Assembly: GCA_947258975.1 (NCBI GenBank)
Contig: CAMYKK010000006.1
Coordinates: 1-64,000, forward strand
DNA from: an uncultured Gammaproteobacteria bacterium
GTDB lineage: Bacteria; Pseudomonadota; Gammaproteobacteria; Arenicellales; JAANXG01
Direction of reading: 5' to 3'
DNA length: 64,000 nt
Numbering within the stretch: the stretch's first letter is position 1; every line of letters begins with the position of its first letter. Under the pieces are notes generated by a model. The model saw only the letters and a list, made by a program, of their open reading frames with translations. It was not told the origin of the DNA and ran no database searches. Made by a program: the position numbers and the translations under genes. Of this stretch, positions 55,320-61,956 are shown piece by piece.

Positions 55320-55502
55320 CCGGAATTCCTTGGCCTTGCAGCTCGCGGTGGTGCTGGTATCACCATTCGGGACGTCGTCGAGAACCTTGACCTCCAGGAG
55401 CTGGTCGACATCCATGAGTCATCCAGTCAGGGTCTGATTGGCTTTCACGTCTTCTACGACCACCACGTCCATGGTGTCGGTGGCTGCCAGAAATCGAGTC
55501 AT
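55320..55502 (-). pseudogene. suyA: N-terminal fragment of sulfolyase small subunit (SuyA) with in-frame stop
   Basis: From ATG 55502 the frame reads MTRFLAATDTMDVVVVEDVK and then LTG, followed by TGA at 55421-55419. It resumes in the same frame as [20 protein letters not shown]. Intact SAF-domain sulfolyase subunits read LTGW-MDxD at this point, so the TGA replaces a tryptophan codon. After VPNGD the similarity is lost and the sequence runs into the suyB fragment. A deletion has therefore removed the rest of suyA and most of suyB. Point mutation and deletion together show an old inactivation. Confidence 0.7.
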
Positions 55503-55857
55503 GCAGTAACTCCCGGGAGTCCGTGCGACATGGCCGCGACTTTAAAACACCGCTATTGTTCAAGCAACTTTATGACATGGATGCATTCACCGCATTATGA
55601 AAACGACACGGAATTAATTGGTAACGTTTTGTATCAATTAACTGTACCATGGGCGCCCGTTGCGTAAATTGCGCGACATTGCATAACGATGCGCGACTCA
55701 CTCCCGCAAAAGTCCCGCATGCAAATTCAGAATGAAACCATTTTCTCGCAACACAGAATCCCTGAATATCCACACAACTTCAATGTATTACACTCGTTGT
55801 AATTGAGAATTTACCCACACACTTCCGCGTAGATCCAAAGAAGTTATCATTAGCTCC
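55503..55857. promoter_or_regulatory. Divergent control region between the suy/tct operon and the ABC-F gene
   Basis: About 355 AT-rich bases with no gene seen. An inverted repeat TTAATTGGTA (55614-55623) pairs with TATCAATTAA (55632-55641) across 8 bases, with 9 of 10 positions matching. It lies some 110 bases upstream of the suyA start and is a good candidate operator for the leftward operon. Promoter hexamers could not be assigned with confidence on either strand. Confidence 0.45.
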
Positions 55858-57756
55858 ATGTTGCAGTTTGAGAACGTGAGTTTACGGCGTGGACCCAGGC
55901 TTCTGTTCGAGAACGCCAGCTTCCGTATTTATCCCGGCCATAAAGCCGGTGTTACCGGAGCGAACGGCAGTGGGAAGTCGAGCATGCTTGCGCTGATCAG
56001 CAAAGCGTTGCAGGCGGACGTCGGAGAGGTGTATGTGCCCAAGGGGTGGGTCGTCGCTTCGGTTGCCCAAGAGACCAGAGCGGACGCACAGGCGGCCATC
56101 GATTTTGTGCTGGATGGCGATAAAGAACTACGAGAAATCGAACGGGCTCTGCAGGTTGCGCACCAAAGCGATGACGGCGCGCATATCGCTACATTATATG
56201 GGCGGTTGGAAGCGATAGACGGCTACACGGCACGCAGCCGGGCGGCCCGATTACTCCAAGGACTGGGATTTCGGGCCGAAGATGAAGACCGGACGGTGTC
56301 GGAGTTTTCCGGCGGTTGGCGTATGCGGCTCAATCTCAGTCAGGCGCTGATGTGCCGGTCGGATTTATTGTTGCTGGACGAGCCCAGCAATCATTTGGAT
56401 CTTGACGCTGTCATCTGGCTTGAAAATTGGTTGTTGAGTTACACCGGTACTTTGCTGTTGATTTCGCACGATCGCGAATTTCTCGACCGTACCACCAACA
56501 ACATCGTTAATATTGAGCGCCAACGGGTGCGCGCCTACAAAGGCAATTACTCGGCCTTTGAGAAGTTGCGTGCGGCGTATCTTGCCAACCAACAATCACA
56601 ATATATAAAGCAACAGCGGGAGATCGCGCATATTCGGTCCTACGTGGATCGGTTTAGATATAAGGCAACCAAGGCACGCCAAGCACAAAGCCGGCTCAAG
56701 GCATTGGAAAAGATGGAACAGATTGCCCCAGCGCACATAGATTCACCGTTTCATTTCAGTCTGCACGCACCGCGCAAAATCCCCAACCCATTGTTGAAAC
56801 TGAGCGGGGTGAGTGTGGGCTACCACGAGCCTCCGGTTTTGTCTCACCTCAATCTAAGTCTCACGCCGGGGGATCGAATCGGATTGTTGGGCCGTAACGG
56901 TGCCGGTAAATCAACGTTAATCAAATTGCTGGCGAGTGAGTTGGCGCCGATGCAGGGTAAGCGCGAACCATGCAAAGACTTATGTGTCGGTTATTTTGCG
57001 CAACATCAACTGGAACAACTGCACCCGGATCACTCACCCATAGAACATCTGTTGCAAATAGATCCAGGCATGCGTGAGCAACAGGCGCGCAACTATTTAG
57101 GTGGCTTCGGATTTGGAAGCGATCAGGCGGTATCCAAAGTTCGTCCCTTTTCCGGCGGCGAAAAGTCGCGGTTGGTATTGGCGCTGCTGGTGCACAAACG
57201 ACCCAACCTTTTGTTGCTCGATGAGCCCACGAATCATCTGGATTTAGAGATGCGGCAAGCACTGGCCGTGGCGCTGCAGGATTTCAGCGGGGCGATGGTG
57301 ATTGTGTCTCATGATCGGCATTTGTTACGGGTGACTACCGATCAGTTGCTGTTGGTCCATGACGGCAAAGTGGACGAATTTGAAAACAGCCTGGATGATT
57401 ATGCAAAATGGTTGCTTAATCATAGTCAACCGGTAGCCAAGCGAGACAATGGAGAAGAATCGGGAAACCGGGCAACCGTAGCACGCGTGGACCGGAAACA
57501 ACAACGGCGTGTACAAGCAGCCAAGAGAAAAATCCAACAGCCGTTACAAAAAAAAATCAAACAAGCAGAGTTATTGATGAAGACTTTGGCCGAAAAGAAA
57601 AAGGAATTGGAAACGCAGCTCGCCAATTCCCAAATCTATCTGGACAATAACAAGGATAGATTGCGCGCGGTATTGGCGGAGAAGGCCAGTACGGAGCATC
57701 AACTCAAGGCGGCGGAGGCTGACTGGTTGTCGGCAAGTGAACAGCTCGAGGCGTAA
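55858..57756 (+). CDS. yheS: ABC-F family ATPase (YheS-like)
   Basis: A soluble translation-associated ABC-F protein with two ATPase domains and no membrane segments, 632 residues. The Walker A motifs are GANGSGKSS (about 36-44) and GRNGAGKST (about 347-355). The ABC signatures are FSGGW and FSGGEKS, and the Walker B motifs are LLLLDEPSNHLD and LLLLDEPTNHLD. The inter-domain arm (about 235-300, YRATKARQAQSRLKALEK-like) is the ribosome-contacting linker. The C-terminus from about 535 is a Lys/Gln-rich coiled coil, as in YheS/Uup. It would act on stalled ribosomes at the E site. It is a single-gene unit, convergent with the next gene. Confidence 0.9.
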   Translation: MLQFENVSLRRGPRLLFENASFRIYPGHKAGVTGANGSGKSSMLALISKALQADVGEVYVPKGWVVASVAQETRADAQAAIDFVLDGDKELREIERALQVAHQSDDGAHIATLYGRLEAIDGYTARSRAARLLQGLGFRAEDEDRTVSEFSGGWRMRLNLSQALMCRSDLLLLDEPSNHLDLDAVIWLENWLLSYTGTLLLISHDREFLDRTTNNIVNIERQRVRAYKGNYSAFEKLRAAYLANQQSQYIKQQREIAHIRSYVDRFRYKATKARQAQSRLKALEKMEQIAPAHIDSPFHFSLHAPRKIPNPLLKLSGVSVGYHEPPVLSHLNLSLTPGDRIGLLGRNGAGKSTLIKLLASELAPMQGKREPCKDLCVGYFAQHQLEQLHPDHSPIEHLLQIDPGMREQQARNYLGGFGFGSDQAVSKVRPFSGGEKSRLVLALLVHKRPNLLLLDEPTNHLDLEMRQALAVALQDFSGAMVIVSHDRHLLRVTTDQLLLVHDGKVDEFENSLDDYAKWLLNHSQPVAKRDNGEESGNRATVARVDRKQQRRVQAAKRKIQQPLQKKIKQAELLMKTLAEKKKELETQLANSQIYLDNNKDRLRAVLAEKASTEHQLKAAEADWLSASEQLEA

Positions 57757-57768
57757 CCTAGTCGGTGG

Positions 57769-58419
57769 TTAGTTTTTCCGCCAAACCGTGGCCAGCCAAG
57801 GTTGTTGGCTTTGGGGCTTTCCGGATGGTCGATAATAATGCTGTAATTCTGCAAAACCGGCCTGAATCATATAACGTCGCCACTGATCGAGATCGTGGTA
57901 ACACCCATAGCGGGTGTCACTCCATCCTTCTTGATTATTGCCGCGGGGGTTGGAACAGAAAAGTACGCCGCCCGGTTTGAGCGTATCCCAAAGTGCCTGC
58001 ATCACCCCGCTGAGCTCTTGGCGGGGGACATGAAATAATGAGGCGTTTGCGAACACACCATCGAAAAGCGACGCCGGTAAATCCAGCGACAAAAAATCCT
58101 GTAACCATACTTCACAACCGGAATTTTGACGGGCCAAGGCGACGAATTCGGCAGAACCGTCCAGGCCCACGGGTTCATGCTCCAGGGCTTTGAATTGGAC
58201 CAGGTCGCGACCGGGCCCACAGCCAAAATCCAGGATGCGAAACGGCGGATTGCCGATAATGTGGGTCAGGAGTGCAACGACGTTTTGCGAGACATCGTGG
58301 TCCTTGGTTCCCACCCAAAAGCTTGCGGCGTTGTCATCATAGTGCCGGATGGTCCTGCGCGTGACGGCCTGCAATTCATCCTTGGACAGCGGTCGCTCAT
58401 GGTTTTGATCTTCAGACAT
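57769..58419 (-). CDS. Class I SAM-dependent methyltransferase
   Basis: A small stand-alone methyltransferase of 216 residues. Motif I is ILDFGCGPGRDL (about 62-73), motif II VGLDGSAEF, motif IV FDGVFANASLFHVP and motif V LKPGGVLFCSNPRG. The substrate is not predictable. The N-terminal segment TIRHYDDNAASFW resembles the tellurite-resistance-like methyltransferases of the TehB/UbiE neighbourhood. It converges with the ABC-F gene, with 12 bases between stops. Confidence 0.82.
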   Translation of the reverse strand: MSEDQNHERPLSKDELQAVTRRTIRHYDDNAASFWVGTKDHDVSQNVVALLTHIIGNPPFRILDFGCGPGRDLVQFKALEHEPVGLDGSAEFVALARQNSGCEVWLQDFLSLDLPASLFDGVFANASLFHVPRQELSGVMQALWDTLKPGGVLFCSNPRGNNQEGWSDTRYGCYHDLDQWRRYMIQAGFAELQHYYRPSGKPQSQQPWLATVWRKN

Positions 58420-58441
58420 AGGGTAACTGAGGTCGGTTCGT

Positions 58442-58639
58442 AATTCAGGGGACAGTATACGCAGTTAGACCCGCGCCCGGGCGCGGGGTTGCGTGTGCAC
58501 AGATCCCGTCCGAGTCGTAATTCGGTATTGTGTCCTCGGACTTCATTCGCGGCCAAAGGCCGCTCCCACAACATACTGTGTACTTCCGCTGCATCGGAAT
58601 TCGAAGGACAGAATTCGGGGACAGCATACGCAATTTGAC
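58442..58639. repeat. Two direct repeats of a GGGGACAG-type element, with a REP between
   Basis: AATTCaGGGGACAGtATACGC at 58442 recurs as AATTCGGGGACAGcATACGC at 58612, in the same orientation, 170 bases apart. Between them is a REP-like palindrome GCGGCCAAAGGCCGCTCCCAC at about 58550-58571. Elements of the GGGGACAG(T/C)ATAC kind are often dispersed in gammaproteobacteria. No transposase is linked here except the IS91 remnant. Confidence 0.7.
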
Positions 58640-58649
58640 TTGCGGCTGG

Positions 58650-58771
58650 GTGGTCGGTTGTTCGAGATGATCGAGGATCGTTCGGATGACGACCGGATGT
58701 TCGATACAGGCGATGATCTTAACGGTGCCGCCGCACTGCGCGCAGGTTTCGATATCGACTTGAATACGCAT
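58650..58771 (-). pseudogene. C-terminal remnant of an IS91-family transposase
   Basis: On the minus strand the codons read IQVDIETCAQCGGTVKIIA, then CIEHPVVIRTILDHLEQP. This is the conserved zinc-binding tail of Y2/IS91-type transposases (DIxTCxxCGG, then IEDPxVIxxILxHL). Only about 35 residues remain. A stop lies directly upstream and no catalytic HUH domain or terminal sequence is present. It marks an old insertion. Confidence 0.75.
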
Positions 58772-58870
58772 TTAATGTATCACGTTCAGAGATAAATGTG
58801 CGTGCCGATGGTGCAGTGGGTGGCCGATCCCGCGCGGCTCGGCCGAGATGCACGGAGGGAAGGTTCAATG

Positions 58871-59275
58871 CTATGTTGAACTCGATGCGGTGAAAAATTC
58901 GTCTACGAAGGCCTCTGACTCGGATGTTGTGGTGCGCATGAGATTCTCGGACAATAGTCCGTCGGCCTGCAGTGCATCGACGAAATTAATATCGTCACTC
59001 AGCTGACAAATACCGTACCTGAAGCCTCCATTTGGCGAACTGTCGGGTATCATCCAGGCGATGGACACTTGTGCTTTCAATTGATGAACGATGAGTGTCA
59101 GTTCGGGTTCATCCGGTAACCGCCGAGCCGTGGCGACGCACATGCCCGTTTTTGATACATTCAAAATCTTGAATGGGATGTTATCATCGCCGGGAGCGAG
59201 ATAAATATAACCCTCGATCGTACCTTTTACTTGGTATCTGACCTCGCGCCTTAGCTCGGGTCCCTGGTCATTCAT
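58871..59275 (-). CDS. PilZ-domain protein, probable cyclic-di-GMP binder
   Basis: A 134-residue single-domain protein. The first c-di-GMP motif RxxxR is R9-R-E-V-R-Y, and the second (D/N)xSxxG is NVSKTGMCV at about 39-47. Both are needed for binding the dinucleotide and both look intact. The remainder is a beta-barrel, and a 25-residue Ser/Thr/Glu-rich tail follows. It may control motility, polysaccharide or adhesin output. The upstream 235 bases (59276-59510) separate it from a divergent exchanger gene and hold no other gene. Confidence 0.85.
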   Translation of the reverse strand: MNDQGPELRREVRYQVKGTIEGYIYLAPGDDNIPFKILNVSKTGMCVATARRLPDEPELTLIVHQLKAQVSIAWMIPDSSPNGGFRYGICQLSDDINFVDALQADGLLSENLMRTTTSESEAFVDEFFTASSST

Positions 59276-59510
59276 CGCGGGATAGCTCCACTACCTGGGT
59301 CTGTGATGTAACCGTACACGAACGCCCCCATCTTCGGCGGGTTGGATACATTAAGTTTAGTACGAGGGCGTTGACTTCTCCATGTATCGGTTAAATTATT
59401 TTCCAGATTAATGTATGTATAAACATAGAGTTATAGCGCAGCAATAGAATTGTGCCCAGCCCCCGGAGAATCCATGCCGATGTCACGTACAGCCTAGCCG
59501 GTTGCGCCGA

Positions 59511-60515
59511 ATGAATCTATATATCCAGCTTTTGGCTTCTCTGATTGTTATCGTCATCGCTGCCGAAATCTTTACCAATGCCCTGGAGCACCTTGGTGAG
59601 CGTTTGAAAATTTCCGAAGGGGTGACCGGATCCTTGTTTGCCGCCGTGGGCACGGCAATGCCGGAAAGCATGATTCCCTTACTCGCTCTGCTCGCCGGAA
59701 CTCAAAGCCAAGAACTCAACGAAGAGATCGGTGTGGGGGCGATTCTCGGGGCACCGCTGATGCTGTCTACCCTAACATTGTGCCTGATGGCGTTGTCAGT
59801 GGCACGCAGCCGTGGCCTGTCCGGCGAATTGAATCCCGAGCGCACTGGTCTGGAACGCGATACCAACTTTTTTCTATTGGCGTTTGGCTTAGCTACCGTC
59901 GCGTTGTTTGTGCCTCACCGCTGGATGGTGCTCAGGGCCATGATCGCGGCCGGATTGGTAGTCACCTACTTTATTTATGTGTTGATGACTTTGCGAATGT
60001 CGGCAAAGTTGGTGGAAGACGGACATGGTACTGAAAGCCACAAGGTTTTGTTGATCATGCGGTTGGGCCTGCCGGACACCATGCCGGTGGTTGTGTTCCA
60101 GATTGCGTTCGGTTTGGCCTTGCTCGTGGCCGGTGCCAAGGGCTTCATTCATAGTGTCGAGTACGCGGCAAACATGCTCGGCGTGTCGGCTCTGTTGCTG
60201 TCGTTACTTATTATACCGATCGCCACGGAACTGCCCGAGAAGGTCAACAGCATACTCTGGATTCGACGTGGGAAGGACACTCTGGCATTTGGCAACATCA
60301 CTGGCGCCATGGTGTTCCAAGGCACATTACTGCCGGCGATTGGGATCTTACTTACCCCCTGGGAACCGCGGCGGGAGGTTGCCTTGGGTGTGTTGATTAC
60401 CTATGTTGCTGCGATATGGTTGCGTACGGCAATGCAACGAGGGAAGCTCAAGATATGGCAGTTATGTGTGAATGGTGGTTTGTATTTGGTTTATCTAGGA
60501 TCGGTCCTGGCCTGA
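59511..60515 (+). CDS. CaCA-superfamily sodium/calcium exchanger-like membrane protein
   Basis: A polytopic cation exchanger with 334 residues and about ten membrane helices in two inverted halves. The alpha-1 repeat is GSLFAAVGTAMPES (about 38-51) and the alpha-2 repeat is IIPIATELPEKVNS (about 230-243). They carry the conserved acidic residues E50 and E238, which bind the ion. The long loop near 150-185 joins the halves. ATG 59511 (MNLYIQLL) is chosen; a TTG 9 bases upstream is possible and neither has a strong ribosome site. The ion exchanged cannot be fixed from the sequence. Confidence 0.85.
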   Translation: MNLYIQLLASLIVIVIAAEIFTNALEHLGERLKISEGVTGSLFAAVGTAMPESMIPLLALLAGTQSQELNEEIGVGAILGAPLMLSTLTLCLMALSVARSRGLSGELNPERTGLERDTNFFLLAFGLATVALFVPHRWMVLRAMIAAGLVVTYFIYVLMTLRMSAKLVEDGHGTESHKVLLIMRLGLPDTMPVVVFQIAFGLALLVAGAKGFIHSVEYAANMLGVSALLLSLLIIPIATELPEKVNSILWIRRGKDTLAFGNITGAMVFQGTLLPAIGILLTPWEPRREVALGVLITYVAAIWLRTAMQRGKLKIWQLCVNGGLYLVYLGSVLA

Positions 60516-60540
60516 TCCGCTCCCCGGAGGATGCCGCCGC

Positions 60541-60714
60541 TCAGGCCAGAAAGCCAAACATGAGCAATCCGGCGACCACCGAGACAGTGATCAGCACGAC
60601 GGCGCCGATCCCGGAACCGGAAGTGTGTGGATTTGCATCATGGTGGAAGATATTCACACCGTCATATCGACGTTTGCTAAGCTGATATTCGCGAGCGCAG
60701 TTGAATTTGCCCAT
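60541..60714 (-). CDS. Small single-pass membrane protein
   Basis: A 57-codon gene that I translated from the minus strand. A charged N-terminal part (MGKFNCAREYQLSKRRYDGV) is followed by a Gly/Ser hinge (PHTSGSGIG) and a single hydrophobic helix (AVVLITVSVVAGLLMFGFLA) at the extreme C-terminus. The design is that of a tail-anchored small protein with its N-terminus in the cytoplasm. No clear ribosome site is seen, so it is tentative. It is convergent with the exchanger, 25 bases after that gene's stop. The following 238 bases hold no gene. Confidence 0.5.
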   Translation of the reverse strand: MGKFNCAREYQLSKRRYDGVNIFHHDANPHTSGSGIGAVVLITVSVVAGLLMFGFLA

Positions 60715-60952
60715 CTTATGTCTTGCCGAGCTTCTGTTATTTAAGATTGATCCCGTCCACTTGCGTAAAGCATAGCCTATGCCCCAGTGAAATCAATGCC
60801 TTGGTTCGGTTTACGGGCGCGCCCCCGTGTTGCACCGCGGTGGTGACCGGAAGAACTGAAGGGGATTCGAAATTTAGGACTTCGACCGATGCCCGGCATC
60901 ACGCCCGGTGCCCGATTTTGGGGCCGTTCCCGGCGCCGGCTCGCATACGATG

Positions 60953-61768
60953 CTAGACCACCTTGATGTGCCAGGGTTCATAACGAACCCCGAGGAGGTT
61001 GTCCTGTGGGTAGCGTAACCGCGCGTAGCCCAAATCCACCAATTTCGCATACACGTCGGTGTTGGCAAAGTCAGCTGAGAAATTACGCGCCCCCCACCCA
61101 CGCTTTCCGACGTCGAAATCCCCCGCGGCATGGAAGGAGTAGCCAGGGGGTGCCAGTGAACGTGATGCGCGAGAGAGGTTGCCCTTGGTGCGTAGTGCCT
61201 TGGCGAGAAACAAATACATCTGTTTGGCCATTCCCCGCACCCCCGAGGTAAGCACGACATCCTTCCCCAACCTGTCACTGATTTGTTTATAGGTCACCAA
61301 CGGCGTTCCCTTGAAAAGGAATTGGCCGGTGCGGCGAACTTTGGTGCTGTTCCGGTTCGGCACCCGATCGGTGAGGCCGTTCAAGACTTTCTGACCATAA
61401 AATCCATAACGCGCTGCGTCCCGGTAAAACACATCTTCGAGAAAATCTATTTCCTTTTTCGAAAATCGCCCGACCTTGGAATAATTCCTGCCAATGCGCA
61501 GCGTGTCATCGAAACACAGTAACGAAAAATTGCCATGACCCACGATGCCGCGCACACGCCGTAGCCGGGTTACGACCGATTTCAAGATGACCATCTGATC
61601 TGGGGAGAGGCGAATGTCGTCGACGTGATTCGCATCGAAGTTGCGCACCTTATCAATATAGGAATCTTCCGGGCGGCAGATCAGCGCATAAGCGGAGGTG
61701 GACACGCTACCTGCCGCGGCCGTAATGAGGATCCCCCCTGCCGTCTTCAAGAATTGCCTCTTATCCAT
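60953..61768 (-). CDS. M15-type D-alanyl-D-alanine carboxypeptidase-like protein
   Basis: A zinc peptidase probably acting on peptidoglycan peptides, 271 residues. The leader MDKRQFLKTAGGILITAAAG resembles a Tat signal with KR in place of RR. The catalytic core shows SGVRGMAKQMYLF, GYSFHAAGDFDVG (zinc His and Asp) and YEPWHIKV (catalytic Glu and third zinc ligand). The His-to-Asp spacing is one residue shorter than the usual SxHxxGxAxD. The N-terminal half (about 30-140) is a helical region without a family match. It is a single gene between two minus-strand neighbours. Confidence 0.8.
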   Translation of the reverse strand: MDKRQFLKTAGGILITAAAGSVSTSAYALICRPEDSYIDKVRNFDANHVDDIRLSPDQMVILKSVVTRLRRVRGIVGHGNFSLLCFDDTLRIGRNYSKVGRFSKKEIDFLEDVFYRDAARYGFYGQKVLNGLTDRVPNRNSTKVRRTGQFLFKGTPLVTYKQISDRLGKDVVLTSGVRGMAKQMYLFLAKALRTKGNLSRASRSLAPPGYSFHAAGDFDVGKRGWGARNFSADFANTDVYAKLVDLGYARLRYPQDNLLGVRYEPWHIKVV

Positions 61769-61846
61769 CGTTGTTAAAGACTCCGTATGAACTAAACCTT
61801 AACGCTTGTTATTTTCCCTACAGGCAAAGTTTATCAAAGGTTGACG

Positions 61847-61900
61847 CTAAAAAAAGGTAAAAAATCCGCAGCCGTTCGATAAAAGTAGTCTTGCTGCGGA
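61847..61900 (-). terminator. Intrinsic terminator of the FAD/Fe-S oxidoreductase gene
   Basis: TCCGCAGC (61865-61872) pairs perfectly with GCTGCGGA (61893-61900). Read on the minus strand, the hairpin is followed by GATTTTTTACCTTTTTTT. It lies 56 bases past the stop at 61957. Confidence 0.75.
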
Positions 61901-61956
61901 CTGACGGGCCTCTCGTCACGCCGATGAAGTGCCGAGAACCGGTCCGGCCGGTCTCG

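Noticed and set aside
55419-55421. TGA in suyA as a selenocysteine codon
   Set aside because: The position is a conserved tryptophan in the family, no SECIS-like hairpin is evident next to it, and similarity is lost further on. Simple decay explains it better.
55317-55667. Plus-strand frame upstream of the ABC-F gene
   Set aside because: It is antisense to the suyA fragment and its control region and shows no family features.
58445-58771. A 108-codon minus-strand gene
   Set aside because: Only the first ~35 codons match the IS91 transposase tail; the rest reads through repeats, so it is a remnant and not an intact gene.
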